DNA of 64,000 nucleotides, taken from Paratinospora sagittata (taxonomy: Eukaryota > Streptophyta > Magnoliopsida > Ranunculales > Menispermaceae). The stretch is from contig CM069589.1 of the NCBI GenBank assembly GCA_035771175.1, positions 31,421,701 to 31,485,700 of the forward strand, given 5' to 3'. The translations under genes were made by a program, and so were the position numbers. Below, piece by piece: positions 23,709 to 37,192 of the stretch. How positions within the stretch are numbered: the first letter of the stretch is position 1; the number at the start of each line of letters is the position of its first letter. A model generated the notes under the pieces. It saw only the letters and a program-made list of their open reading frames with translations. It did no database searches and was not told the DNA's origin.

Positions 23709-24744
23709 GATATTTAGTGTGAGTATCAATCCTTAACGAAGACAACCCAATATCTAATCGGTTATATATTATAATTTGACACCGTACTCTTGCGATTTGC
23801 ACGTAACAAGTTTTTGAAATACTACAAGATAGAAGGGTTTTGAGATTGATTTGGAGTAGCGAAGAAGAAGAAAAATGGCCAGAAAGATGGCGGATGTGCT
23901 ATTCAGAATTAGAAACTTTCTAATTTTGTTGCACAACTTCCTATTCCGACTTCGACAGCTCTTGGACGACTTCCTTTGGACTTGTTGCTAGATAAAGGCC
24001 GTTGTGTAGGGTTTGGAAGAGCATTATTGAAGATCATTAAAGATTTTTTCGACATTTTCCTTCCTTCCACTTTGTTTTACTTGTTTTAGATTTATGTTCA
24101 TCATGTTATTTCATGCTTTTATCTCTCAAGTTATGAATTATATCCTCTAACTAGAGGTGTAGATTGATCCAAGCTTGGAACTATGCTGTAGGTTTTATTG
24201 AATGATTATTGTTAATGAAGTTTTCTAGTATATTTATATTTTTCTGAATTTAATGCTTTTGATCACTTGGCCACGAATTAGATGATCATAGACTTTAGAT
24301 AGATGCTTCACAAGAGGGTAACTTGGGTTGGAGAATGGGAAATATAACCTACGCTATCGTGAGGTTCACAAGGTGATCAAGATCCTTTGTTGTCGTTAGG
24401 TGGAAATCATAGATCTTCATGAGTTACAGTTGTTTTTGGATTTTATCAAAAGAGTTAAACCAAGACAACAATAATATGCTTTTGTTTTTCTTCAAAACAG
24501 GGAATTATAAAGGTTAGGATTGCTTACTTATAAACGAAAGAGTTGATTTAATGATAAACATATGTATATATAGGCATAGTTGAGAGTAAGGTGATATTGA
24601 ACCTCTAGACCATTCTACCATTGATTTATTTTTAATTTTTTTGTACTGCATTGTTAGTTTAATACTTAATTCCTTTCATCACTGTTTTTAAGTATTTGAA
24701 CTCTCTAATTTGATTTTCTACATAAAGTTAGAGTTAGTAAATGT
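23709..24744 (+). repeat. Satellite monomer M24, core B
   Basis: Partner of M14, KpnI site lost (GGTAAC). Private TTTTTAAGTATTTG near the end. Confidence 0.97.
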
Positions 24745-25782
24745 GATATTTAGTGTGAGTATCAATCCTTAAAGAAGACAACCCAATATCTCATCTGTTA
24801 TATATTATAACTTGACACCGTACTCTTGCGATTTGCACGTAACAATTTTTCGAAATACTACAAGATAGAAGGGTTTTGAGATTGATTTGGAGTAGAGAAT
24901 AAGAAGAAAAATGGCGAGGAACATGGCGGATGTGCGATTCAGAATTAGAAACTTTCTAATTTTGTTGCACAACTTCCTATTCCAAGTTCGACTTCTCCTG
25001 GACGACTTCCTATGGACTTGTTGCTAGATAAAAACCATTGTGTAGGGTTTGGAAGGGCATTATTAAAGATCATTGAAGGTTTCTCCTACATTTTTCCTTC
25101 CGTCCACTTTGTTTTACTTGTTTTTGATTTATGTTCATCATGTTATTTCATGTTTTTATCTCTCAAGTTATGAATTATGTCCTCTATCTAGAGGTGTAGA
25201 TTGATCCAAGCTTGAAACTATGTTGTTGGTTTTATTGACTGATTATTGTTAATGAAGTTTTCTAGTTTATTTATATTTTTCTGAGATTAATGCTTTTGGT
25301 CCCTTGGCCACGGATTAGATGATCATACACTTTAGGTAGATGCTTCACGAGAGGGTACCTTGGGTTGGAGAATGGGAAATATAACCAACGCTATCGTGAG
25401 ACTCACAAGGAGATCAAGAACCTTTGAAGTCGTTAGGTGAAAATCATAGATCTTAATGAGATACAGTTTTTTTTGGATTTTATCGAAAGAGTTAAACCAA
25501 GACAACAATAATATGCTCTAGTTTTTTCTTCAAAAGAGGGAATTATAAAGGTTAGGATTGCTTACTTATAAACGAAAGAGTTGATTTAATAATAAATATA
25601 TGGATATATAGGCATAGTTGAGAGTAAGGTGATATTGAACCTCTAGACCATTCTACCATTGATTTATTTTTAATTTTTTTGTACTGCATTGTTAGTTTAA
25701 TACTTAATTCCTTTCATCACTGTTTTTAATTATTTGAACTCTCTAATTTGATTTTCTACATAAAGTTAGAGTTAGTAAATGT
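24745..25782 (+). repeat. Satellite monomer M25, core A
   Basis: Partner of M15 and of M29. Shares ACAATTTTTCG with M15, whereas M29 has ACAAGTTTTCG like M26. Confidence 0.97.
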
Positions 25783-26820
25783 GATATTTAGTGTGAGTAT
25801 CAATCCTTAAAGAAGACAACCCAATATCTCATCTGTTATATATTATAACTTGACACCGTACTCTTGCGATTTGCACGTAACAAGTTTTCGAAATACTACA
25901 AGATAGAAGGGTTTTGAGATTGATTTGGAGTAGAGAATAAGAAGAAAAATGGCGAGGAACATGGCGGATGTGCGATTCAGAATTAGAAACTTTCTAATTT
26001 TGTTGCACAACTTCCTATTCCAAGTTCGACTTCTCCTGGACGACTTCCTATGGACTTGTTGCTAGATAAAAACCATTGTGTAGGGTATGGAAGGGCATTA
26101 TTAAAGATCATTGAAGGTTTCTCCTACATTTTTCCTTCCGTCCACTTTGTTTTACTTGTTTTTGATTTCTGTTCATCATGTTATTTCATGTTTTTATCTC
26201 TCAAGTTATGAATTATGTCCTCTATCTAGAGGTGTAGATTGATCCCAGCTTGAAACTATGTTGTTGGTTTTATTGACTGATTATTGTTAATGAAGTTTTC
26301 TAGTTTATTTATATTTTTCTGAGATTAATGCTTTTGGTCCCTTGGCCACGGATTAGATGATCATACACTTTAGGTAGATGCTTCACGAGAGGGTACCTTG
26401 GGTTGGAGAATGGGAAATATAACCTACGCTATCGTGAGACTCACAAGGAGATCAAGAACCTTTGAAGTCGTTAGGTGAAAATCATAGATCTTAATGAGAT
26501 ACAGTTTTTTTTGGATTTTATCGAAAGAGTTAAACCAAGACAACAATAATATGCTCTAGTTTTTTCTTCAAAAGAGGGAATTATAAAGGTTAGGATTGCT
26601 TACTTATAAACGAAAGAGTTGATTTAATAATAAATATATGGATATATAGGCATAGTTGAGAGTAAGGTGATATTGAACCTATAGACCATTCTACCATTGA
26701 TTTATTTTTAATTTTTTTGTACTGCATTGTTAGTTTAATACTTAATTCCTTTCATCACTGTTTTTAATTATTTGAACTCTCTAATTTTACTTTCTATATA
26801 AAGTTAGAGTTAGTAAATTT
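25783..26820 (+). repeat. Satellite monomer M26, core A
   Basis: Almost identical to M30; TAGGGTATGG and GATTTCTGTTC set both apart from M16. HindIII site lost. Confidence 0.97.
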
Positions 26821-27856
26821 GATATTTAGTGTGAGTATCAATCCTTAAAGAAGACAACCCAATATCTAATCGGTTATATATTATAATTTGACACCGTACT
26901 CTTGCGATTTGCACGTAACAAGTTTTTGAAATACTACAAGAAAGAAGGGTTTTGAGATTGATTTGGAGTAGCGAATAAGAAGAAAAATGGCCAGGAAGAT
27001 GGCGGATGTGCTATTCAGAATTAGAAACTTTCTAATTTTGTTGCACAACTTCCTATTCCGACTTCGACCGCTCTTGGACGACTTCCTTTGGACTTGTTGC
27101 TAGATAAAAACCATTTTGTAGGGTTTGGAAGAGCATTATTGAAGATCATTAAAGATTTTTTCGACATTTTCCTTCCTTCCACTTTGTTTTACTTGTTTTA
27201 AATTTATGTTCATCATGTTATTTCATGCTTTTATCTCTCAAGTTATGAACTACATCCTCTATCTAGAGGTGTCGATTGATCCAAGCTTGAAACTATTCTG
27301 TAGGTTTTATTGAATGATTATTGTTAATGAAGTTTTCTAGTATATGTATATTTTTTTGAGTTTAATGCTTTTGATCCCTTGTTCACTTATTAGATGATCA
27401 TAGACATTAGATAGATACTTCACAAGAGGGTACCTTGGGTTGGAGAATGGGAAATATAACCTACGCTATCGTGAGGTTCACAAGGTGATCAAGATCCTTT
27501 GTTGTCGTTAGGTGGAAAGCATAGATCTTGATGAGTTACAGTTGTTTTTGGATTTTATCGAAAGAGTTAAACCAAGACAACAATAATATGCTTTTGTTTT
27601 TCTTCAAAACAGGGAATTATAAAGGTTAGGATTGCTTACTTATAAACGAAAGAGTTGATTTAATGATAAATATATGTATATATAGGCATAGTTGAGAGTA
27701 AGGTGATATTGAACCTCTAGGCCATTCTACCATTGATTTATTTTTAATTTTTTTGTACTGCATTGTTAGTTTAATACTTAATTCCTTTCATCACTGTTTT
27801 TAATTATTTGAACTCTCTAATTTTTCTTTCTATATAAAGTTAGAGTTAGTAAATTT
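26821..27856 (+). repeat. Satellite monomer M27, core B
   Basis: Almost identical to M31: AAGAAAGAAGG, CGACCGCTC, AGATACTTCAC and CTCTAGGCC. Confidence 0.97.
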
Positions 27857-28894
27857 GATATTTAGTGTGAGTATCAATCCTTAAAGAAGACAACCCAATA
27901 TCTAATCGGTTATATATCACAATTTGACGCCGTACTCTTGCGATTTGCACGTAACAAGTTTTTGAAATACTACAAGATAGAAGGGGTTTGGAATTGATTT
28001 GGAGTAGAGAATAAGAAGAAAAATGGCGAGGAAGATGGCGGATGTGCGATTCAGAATTAGAAACTTTCTAATTTTGTTGCACAGCTTCCTATTCCAAGTT
28101 CGACTTCTCCTGGACGACTTCCTATGGACTTGTTGCTTGATAAAAACCTTTGTGTAGGGTTTGGAAGGGCATTATTGAAGATCATTGAAGGTTTCTCCTA
28201 CATTTTTCCTTCCGTCCACTTTGTTTTACTTGTTTTTGATTTATGTTCATCATGTTATTTCATGTTTTTATCTCTCAAGTTATGAATTATGTCCTCTATC
28301 TAGACGTGTAGATTGATCCAAGCTTGAAACTATGTTGTTGGTTTTATTGACTGATTATTGTTAATGAAGTTTTCTAGTTTATTTATATTTTTCTGAGATT
28401 AATGCTTTTGGTCCCTTGGCCACGGATTAGATGATCATACACTTTAGGTAGATGCTTCACGAGAGGGTACCTTGGGTTGGAGAATGGGAAATATAACCTA
28501 CGCTAACGTGAGACTCACAAGGAGATCAAGAACCTTTGAAGTCGTTAGGTGAAAATCATAGATCTTAATGAGATACAGTTTTTTTTGGATTTTATCGAAA
28601 GAGTTAAACCAAGACAACAATAATATGCTCTAGTTTTTTCTTCAAAAGAGGGAATTATAAAGGTTAGGATTGCTTACTTATAAACGAAAGAGTTGATTTA
28701 ATAATAAATATATGGATATATAGGCATAGTTGAGAGTAAGGTGATATTGAACCTCTAGACCATTCTACCATTGATTTATTTTTAATTTTTTTGTACTGCA
28801 TTGTTAGTTTAATACTTAATTCCTTTCATCACTGTTTTTAATTATTTGAACTCTCTAATTTGATTTTCTACATAAAGTTAGAGTTAGTAAATGT
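27857..28894 (+). repeat. Satellite monomer M28, core A
   Basis: ATATATCACAATTTGACGCC, GGGGTTTGGAATTG and GCACAGC. TTGCTTGATAAAAACC removes the ORF1 stop, extending it to 44 residues (28,023-28,157). Dyad arm broken (TAGACG). Tail of M25 type. Confidence 0.97.
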
Positions 28895-29932
28895 GATATT
28901 TAGTGTGAGTATCAATCCTTAAAGAAGACAACCCAATATCTCATCTGTTATATATTATAACTTGACACCGTACTCTTGCGATTTGCACGTAACAAGTTTT
29001 CGAAATACTACAAGATAGAAGGGTTTTGAGATTGATTTGGAGTAGAGAATAAGAAGAAAAATGGCGAGGAACATGGCGGATGTGCGATTCAGAATTAGAA
29101 ACTTTCTAATTTTGTTGCACAACTTCCTATTCCAAGTTCGACTTCTCCTGGACGACTTCCTATGGACTTGTTGCTAGATAAAAACCATTGTGTAGGGTTT
29201 GGAAGGGCATTATTAAAGATCATTGAAGGTTTCTCCTACATTTTTCCTTCCGTCCACTTTGTTTTACTTGTTTTTGATTTATGTTCATCATGTTATTTCA
29301 TGTTTTTATCTCTCAAGTTATGAATTATGTCCTCTATCTAGAGGTGTAGATTGATCCAAGCTTGAAACTATGTTGTTGGTTTTATTGACTGATTATTGTT
29401 AATGAAGTTTTCTAGTTTATTTATATTTTTCTGAGATTAATGCTTTTGGTCCCTTGGCCACGGATTAGATGATCATACACTTTAGGTAGATGCTTCACGA
29501 GAGGGTACCTTGGGTTGGAGAATGGGAAATATAACCAACGCTATCGTGAGACTCACAAGGAGATCAAGAACCTTTGAAGTCGTTAGGTGAAAATCATAGA
29601 TCTTAATGAGATACAGTTTTTTTTGGATTTTATCGAAAGAGTTAAACCAAGACAACAATAATATGCTCTAGTTTTTTCTTCAAAAGAGGGAATTATAAAG
29701 GTTAGGATTGCTTACTTATAAACGAAAGAGTTGATTTAATAATAAATATATGGATATATAGGCATAGTTGAGAGTAAGGTGATATTGAACCTCTAGACCA
29801 TTCTACCATTGATTTATTTTTAATTTTTTTGTACTGCATTGTTAGTTTAATACTTAATTCCTTTCATCACTGTTTTTAATTATTTGAACTCTCTAATTTG
29901 ATTTTCTACATAAAGTTAGAGTTAGTAAATGT
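28895..29932 (+). repeat. Satellite monomer M29, core A
   Basis: Second copy of M25 (ATAACCAACGC), except that its front lacks M25's ACAATTTTTCG and reads as M26. Confidence 0.97.
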
Positions 29933-30970
29933 GATATTTAGTGTGAGTATCAATCCTTAAAGAAGACAACCCAATATCTCATCTGTTATATATTATAACT
30001 TGACACCGTACTCTTGCGATTTGCACGTAACAAGTTTTCGAAATACTACAAGATAGAAGGGTTTTGAGATTGATTTGGAGTAGAGAATAAGAAGAAAAAT
30101 GGCGAGGAACATGGCGGATGTGCGATTCAGAATTAGAAACTTTCTAATTTTGTTGCACAACTTCCTATTCCAAGTTCGACTTCTCCTGGACGACTTCCTA
30201 TGGACTTGTTGCTAGATAAAAACCATTGTGTAGGGTATGGAAGGGCATTATTAAAGATCATTGAAGGTTTCTCCTACATTTTTCCTTCCGTCCACTTTGT
30301 TTTACTTGTTTTTGATTTCTGTTCATCATGTTATTTCATGTTTTTATCTCTCAAGTTATGAATTATGTCCTCTATCTAGAGGTGTAGATTGATCCCAGCT
30401 TGAAACTATGTTGTTGGTTTTATTGACTGATTATTGTTAATGAAGTTTTCTAGTTTATTTATATTTTTCTGAGATTAATGCTTTTGGTCCCTTGGCCACG
30501 GATTAGATGATCATACACTTTAGGTAGATGCTTCACGAGAGGGTACCTTGGGTTGGAGAATGGGAAATATAACCTACGCTATCGTGAGACTCACAAGGAG
30601 ATCAAGAACCTTTGAAGTCGTTAGGTGAAAATCATAGATCTTAATGAGATACAGTTTTTTTTGGATTTTATCGAAAGAGTTAAACCAAGACAACAATAAT
30701 ATGCTCTAGTTTTTTCTTCAAAAGAGGGAATTATAAAGGTTAGGATTGCTTACTTATAAACGAAAGAGTTGATTTAATAATAAATATATGGATATATAGG
30801 CATAGTTGAGAGTAAGGTGATATTGAACCTATAGACCATTCTACCATTGATTTATTTTTAATTTTTTTGTACTGCATTGTTAGTTTAATACTTAATTCCT
30901 TTCATCACTGTTTTTAATTATTTGAACTCTCTAATTTTACTTTCTATATAAAGTTAGAGTTAGTAAATTT
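29933..30970 (+). repeat. Satellite monomer M30, core A
   Basis: Second copy of M26, 4,150 bp away; no difference noticed by eye. HindIII site lost. Confidence 0.97.
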
Positions 30971-32006
30971 GATATTTAGTGTGAGTATCAATCCTTAAAG
31001 AAGACAACCCAATATCTAATCGGTTATATATTATAATTTGACACCGTACTCTTGCGATTTGCACGTAACAAGTTTTTGAAATACTACAAGAAAGAAGGGT
31101 TTTGAGATTGATTTGGAGTAGCGAATAAGAAGAAAAATGGCCAGGAAGATGGCGGATGTGCTATTCAGAATTAGAAACTTTCTAATTTTGTTGCACAACT
31201 TCCTATTCCGACTTCGACCGCTCTTGGACGACTTCCTTTGGACTTGTTGCTAGATAAAAACCATTTTGTAGGGTTTGGAAGAGCATTATTGAAGATCATT
31301 AAAGATTTTTTCGACATTTTCCTTCCTTCCACTTTGTTTTACTTGTTTTAAATTTATGTTCATCATGTTATTTCATGCTTTTATCTCTCAAGTTATGAAC
31401 TACATCCTCTATCTAGAGGTGTCGATTGATCCAAGCTTGAAACTATTCTGTAGGTTTTATTGAATGATTATTGTTAATGAAGTTTTCTAGTATATGTATA
31501 TTTTTTTGAGTTTAATGCTTTTGATCCCTTGTTCACTTATTAGATGATCATAGACATTAGATAGATACTTCACAAGAGGGTACCTTGGGTTGGAGAATGG
31601 GAAATATAACCTACGCTATCGTGAGGTTCACAAGGTGATCAAGATCCTTTGTTGTCGTTAGGTGGAAAGCATAGATCTTGATGAGTTACAGTTGTTTTTG
31701 GATTTTATCGAAAGAGTTAAACCAAGACAACAATAATATGCTTTTGTTTTTCTTCAAAACAGGGAATTATAAAGGTTAGGATTGCTTACTTATAAACGAA
31801 AGAGTTGATTTAATGATAAATATATGTATATATAGGCATAGTTGAGAGTAAGGTGATATTGAACCTCTAGGCCATTCTACCATTGATTTATTTTTAATTT
31901 TTTTGTACTGCATTGTTAGTTTAATACTTAATTCCTTTCATCACTGTTTTTAATTATTTGAACTCTCTAATTTTTCTTTCTATATAAAGTTAGAGTTAGT
32001 AAATTT
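30971..32006 (+). repeat. Satellite monomer M31, core B
   Basis: Second copy of M27, sharing AGATACTTCAC and CTCTAGGCC. Its front is repeated again in M33. Confidence 0.97.
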
Positions 32007-33044
32007 GATATTTAGTGTGAGTATCAATCCTTAAAGAAGACAACCCAATATCTAATCGGTTATATATCACAATTTGACGCCGTACTCTTGCGATTTGCAC
32101 GTAACAAGTTTTTGAAATACTACAAGATAGAAGGGGTTTGGAATTGATTTGGAGTAGAGAATAAGAAGAAAAATGGCGAGGAAGATGGCGGATGTGCGAT
32201 TCAGAATTAGAAACTTTCTAATTTTGTTGCACAGCTTCCTATTCCAAGTTCGACTTCTCCTGGACGACTTCCTATGGACTTGTTGCTTGATAAAAACCTT
32301 TGTGTAGGGTTTGGAAGGGCATTATTGAAGATCATTGAAGGTTTCTCCTACATTTTTCCTTCCGTCCACTTTGTTTTACTTGTTTTTGATTTATGTTCAT
32401 CATGTTATTTCATGTTTTTATCTCTCAAGTTATGAATTATGTCCTCTATCTAGACGTGTAGATTGATCCAAGCTTGAAACTATGTTGTTGGTTTTATTGA
32501 CTGATTATTGTTAATGAAGTTTTCTAGTTTATTTATATTTTTCTGAGATTAATGCTTTTGGTCCCTTGGCCACGGATTAGATGATCATACACTTTAGGTA
32601 GATGCTTCACGAGAGGGTACCTTGGGTTGGAGAATGGGAAATATAACCTACGCTAACGTGAGACTCACAAGGAGATCAAGAACCTTTGAAGTCGTTAGGT
32701 GAAAATCATAGATCTTAATGAGATACAGTTTTTTTTGGATTTTATCGAAAGAGTTAAACCAAGACAACAATAATATGCTCTAGTTTTTTCTTCAAAAGAG
32801 GGAATTATAAAGGTTAGGATTGCTTACTTATAAACGAAAGAGTTGATTTAATGATAAATATATGTATATATTGGCATAGTTGAGAGTAAGGTGATATTGA
32901 ACCTCTAGACCATTCTACCATTGATTTATTTTTAATTTTTTTGTACTGCATTGTTAGTTTAATACTTAATTCCTTTCATCACTGTTTTTGATTATTTGAA
33001 CTCTCTAATTTTACTTTCTATATAAAGTTAGAGTTAGTAAATTT
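32007..33044 (+). repeat. Satellite monomer M32, core A
   Basis: Second copy of M28 up to about 32,850, where the tail changes to ATGTATATATTGGC and TTTTTGATTATTTG. ORF1 extended as in M28. Confidence 0.97.
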
Positions 33045-34081
33045 GATATTTAGTGTGAGTATCAATCCTTAAAGAAGACAACCCAATATCTAATCGGTTA
33101 TATATTATAATTTGACGCCGTACTCTTGCGATTTGCACGTAACAAGTTTTTGAAATACTACAAGAAAGAAGGGTTTTGAGATTGATTTGGAGTAGCGAAT
33201 AAGAAGAAAAATGGCCAGGAAGATGGCGGATGTGCTATTCAGAAATAGAAACTTTCTAATTTTGTTGCACAACTTCCTATTCCGACTTCGACCGCTCTTG
33301 GACGACTTCCTTTGGACTTGTTGCTAGATAAAAACCATTTTGTAGGGTTTGGAAGAGCATTATTGAAGATCATTAAAGATTTTTTCGACATTTTCCTTCC
33401 TTCCACTTTGTTTTACTTGTTTTAAATTTATGTTCATCATGTTATTTCATGCTTTTATCTCTCAAGTTATGAATTACATCCTCTATCTAGAGGTGTCGAT
33501 TGATCCAAGCTTGAAACTATTCTGTAGGTTTTATTGAATGATTATTGTTAATGAAGTTTTCTAGTATATGTATATTTTTTTGAGTTTAATGCTTTTGATC
33601 CCTTGTTCACTTATTAGATGATCATAGACATTAGATAGATGCTTCACAAGAGGGTACCTTGGGTTGGAGAATGGGAAATATAACCTATGCTATCGTGAGA
33701 CTCACAAGGAGATCAAGAACCTTTGAAGTCGTTAGGTGAAAATCATTGATCTTAATGAGATAAAGTTGTTTTTGGATTTTATCGAAAGAGTTAAACCAAG
33801 ACAACAATAATATGCTCTAGTTTTTTCTTCAAAAGAGGGAATTATAAAGGTTAGGATTGCTTACTTATAAACGAAAGAGTTGATTTAATGATAAATATAA
33901 GTATGTATAGGCATAGTTGAGAGTAAGGTGATATTGAACCTCTAGACCATTCTACCATTGATTTATTTTTAATTTTTTTGTACTGCATTGTTAGTTTAAT
34001 ACTTAATTCCTTTCATCACTGTTTTTAATTATTTGAACTCTCTAATTTTTCTTTCTATATAAAGTTAGAGTTAGTAAATTT
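33045..34081 (+). repeat. Satellite monomer M33, core B, mosaic
   Basis: Front as M31 (with private AGAAATAGAAAC). After about 33,685 it switches to an M13/M23-type back (ATAACCTATGC, ATCATTGATC, GAGATAAAGTTG). Private AAGTATGTATAGG. Confidence 0.95.
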
Positions 34082-35119
34082 GATATTTAGTGTGAGTATC
34101 AATCCTTAAAGAAGACAACCCAATATCTAATCGGTTATATATCATAATTTGACGCCGTACTCTTGCGATTTGCACGTAACAAGTTTTTGAAATACTACAA
34201 GATAGAAGGGGTTTGGAATTGATTTGGAGTAGAGAATAAGAAGAAAAATGGCGAGGAAGATGGCGGATGTGCGATTCAGAATTAGAAACTTTCTAATTTT
34301 GTTGCACAGCTTCCTATTCCAAGTTCGACTTCTCCTGGACGACTTCCTATGGACTTGTTGCTTGATAAAAACCTTTGTGTAGGGTTTGGAAGGGCATTAT
34401 TGAAGATCATTGAAGGTTTCTCCTACATTTTTCCTTCCGTCCACTTTGTTTTACTTGTTTTTGATTTATGTTCATCATGTTATTTCATGTTTTTATCTCT
34501 CAAGTTATGAATTATGTCCTCTATCTAGAGGTGTAGATTGATCCAAGCTTGAAACTATGTTGTTGGTTTTATTGACTGATTATTGTTAATGAAGTTTTCT
34601 AGTTTATTTATATTTTTCTGAGATTAATGCTTTTGGTCCCTTGGCCACGGATTAGATGATCATACACTTTAGGTAGATGCTTCACGAGAGGGTACCTTGG
34701 GTTGGAGAATGGGAAATATAACCTACGCTATCGTGAGACTCACAAGGAGATCAAGAACCTTTGAAGTCGTTAGGTGAAAATCATAGATCTTAATGAGATA
34801 CAGTTTTTTTTGGATTTTATCGAAAGAGTTAAACCAAGACAACAATAATATGCTCTAGTTTTTTCTTCGAAAGAGGGAATTATAAAGGTTAGGATTGCTT
34901 ACTTATAAACGAAAGAGTTGATTTAATGATAAATATATGTATATATAGGCATAGTTGAGAGTAAGGTGATATTGAACCTCTAGACCATTCTACCATTGAT
35001 TTATTTTTAATTTTTTTGTACTGCATTGTTAGTTTAATACTTAATTCCTTTCATCACTGTTTTTAATTATTTGAACTCTCTAATTTTACTTTCTATATAA
35101 AGTTAGAGTTACTAAATTT
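34082..35119 (+). repeat. Satellite monomer M34, core A
   Basis: Like M32 with TTGCTTGATAAAAACC and the extended ORF1, but the dyad is intact (TAGAGG) and it reads GCTATCGTG. Private CTTCGAAAG. Confidence 0.97.
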
Positions 35120-36155
35120 GATATTTAGTGTGAGTATCAATCCTTAAAGAAGACAACCCAATATCTAATCGGTTATATATTATAATTTGACACCGTACTC
35201 TTGCGATTTGCACGTAACAAGTTTTTGAAATACTACAAGAAAGAAGGGTTTTGAGATTGATTTGGAGTAGCGAATAAGAAGAAAAATGGCCAGGAAGATG
35301 GTGGATGTGCTATTCAGAATTTGAAACTTTCTAATTTTGTTGCACAACTTCCTATTCCGACTTCGACTGCTCTTGGACGACTTCCTTTGGACTTGTTGCT
35401 AGATAAAAACCATTTTGTAGGGTTTGGAAGAGCATTATTGAAGATCATTAAAGATTTTTTCGACATTTTCCTTCCTTCCACTTTGTTTTACTTGTTTTAA
35501 ATTTATGTTCATCATGTTATTTCATGCTTTTATCTCTCAAGTTATGAATTACATCCTCTATCTAGAGGTGTCGATTGATCCAAGCTTGAAACTATTCTGT
35601 AGGTTTTATTGAATGATTATTGTTAATGAAGTTTTCTAGTATATGTATATTTTTTTGAGTTTAATGCTTTTGATCCCTTGTCCACTTATTAGATGATCAT
35701 AGACATTAGATAGATGCTTCACAAGAGGGTACCTTGGGTTGGAGAATGGGAAATATAACCTACGCTATCGTGAGGTTCACAAGGTGATCAAGATCCTTTG
35801 TTGTCGTTAGGTGGAAATCATAGATCTTCATGAGTTACAGTTGTTTTTGGATTTTATCGAAAGAGTTAAACCAAGACAACAATAATATGCTTTTGTTTTT
35901 CTTCAAAACAGGGAATTATAAAGGTTAGGATTGCTTACTTATAAACGAAAGAGTTGATTTAATGATAAATATATGTATATATAGGCATAGTTGAGAGTAA
36001 GGTGATATTGAACCTCTAGACCATTCTACCATTGATTTATTTTTAATTTTTTTGTACTGCATTGTTAGTTTAATACTTAATTCCTTTCATCACTGTTTTT
36101 AATTATTTGAACTCTCTAATTTGATTTTCTACATAAAGTTAGAGTTAGTAAATGT
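35120..36155 (+). repeat. Satellite monomer M35, core B
   Basis: Like M31/M33, but GAATTTGAAAC breaks the hairpin and stops ORF1 at codon 13. Back as M14/M24 (GATCTTCATGAG). Confidence 0.97.
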
Positions 36156-37192
36156 GATATTTAGTGTGAGTATCAATCCTTAAAGAAGACAACCCAATAT
36201 CTCATCTGTTATATATTATAACTTGACACCTTACTCTTGCGATTTGCACGTAACAAGTTTTCGAAATACTACAAGATAGAAGGGTTTTGAGATTGATTTG
36301 GAGTAGAGAATAAGAAGAAAAATGGGGAGGAACATGGCGGATGTGCGATTCAGAATTAGAAACTTTCTAATTTTGTTGCACAACTTCCTATTCCAAGTTC
36401 GACTTCTCATCGACGACTTCCTATGGACTTGTTGCTAGATAAAAACCATTGTGTAGGGTTTGGAAGGAAATTATTGAAGATCATTGAAGGTTTCTCCTAC
36501 ATTTTTCTTTCCGTCCACTTTGTTTTACTTGTTTTAGTTTTATGTTCTTCATGTTATTTCATTTTTTATCTCTCAAGTTATGAATTATGTCCTCTATCTA
36601 GAGGTGTAGATTGATCCAAGCTTGAAACTATGTTGTTGGTTTTATTGAATGATTATTGTTAATGAAGTTTTCTAGTATATTTATATTTTTCTGAGTTTAA
36701 TGCTTTTGATCCCTTGGCCACGGATTAGATGATCATACACTTTAGGTAGATGCTTCACGAGAGGGTACCTTGGGTTGGAGAATGGGAAATATAACCAACG
36801 CTATCGTGAGACTCACAAGGAGATCAATAACCTTTGAATTCGTTAGGTGAAAATCATAGATCTTAATGGGCTACAGTTGTTTTTGGATTTTATCGAAAGA
36901 GTTAAACCAAGACAACAATAATATGCTCTAGTTTTTTCTTCAAAAGAGGGAATTATAAAGGTTAGGATTGCTTACTTATAAACGAAAGAGTTGATTTAAT
37001 GATAAATATATGTATATATAGGCATAATTGAGAGTAAGGTGATATTGAACCTCTAGACCATTGTACCATTGATTTATTTTTAATTTTTTTGTACTGCATT
37101 GTTAGTTTAATAGTTAATTCCTTTCATCACGGTTTTTAATTATTTGAACTCTCTAATTTTACTTTCTATATAACGTTAGAGTAAGTAAATTT
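36156..37192 (+). repeat. Satellite monomer M36, core A, last of the homogenised region
   Basis: Several private changes: CCTTACTC, ATGGGGAGGAAC, CTCATCGACGAC, GGAAGGAAATTATTG, ATCAATAACC and GGGCTACAG. A one-base loss in CATTTTTTATC lengthens the ORF2 frame to 63 codons (36,423-36,614). Confidence 0.97.

Larger units (their letters stand above)
18668..27856 (+). repeat. Higher-order block, copy 2 (M19-M27, 9 monomers)
   Basis: It follows copy 1 directly, with core order A B B B A B A A B. It differs from copy 1 by the absence of the two hybrid monomers, by a 143-bp deletion in M22 and by scattered point changes. The shared variants show that the block was duplicated as a unit. Confidence 0.88.
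24745..33044 (+). repeat. Four-monomer tandem duplication M25-M28 / M29-M32 (period 4,150 bp)
   Basis: The starts of M25/M29, M26/M30, M27/M31 and M28/M32 are all exactly 4,150 bp apart. The copies are nearly identical, sharing TAGGGTATGG, CGACCGCTC, AGATACTTCAC, CTCTAGGCC, TAGACGTG and GCTAACGTG. The similarity stops in the tail of M32 near 32,850, where M28 has AATAATAAATATATGGAT and M32 has AATGATAAATATATGTAT. Confidence 0.93.
30971..35119 (+). repeat. Two-monomer repeat M31-M32 / M33-M34
   Basis: M33 repeats the front of M31 (AAGAAAGAAGG, CGACCGCTC). M34 repeats M32 (CACAGCTTCC, TTGCTTGATAAAAACC) at a spacing of 2,074-2,075 bp. The back of M33 does not follow M31 but an M13/M23-like type. 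Confidence 0.8.

Noticed and set aside
36423..36614. 63-codon + strand frame in M36 and similar 61-73-codon frames in M37 and M44-M50
   Set aside because: These are the ORF2 frame of the repeat, lengthened by indels or by counting a TTG start. They have no family resemblance, are broken in type B copies and change with each monomer.
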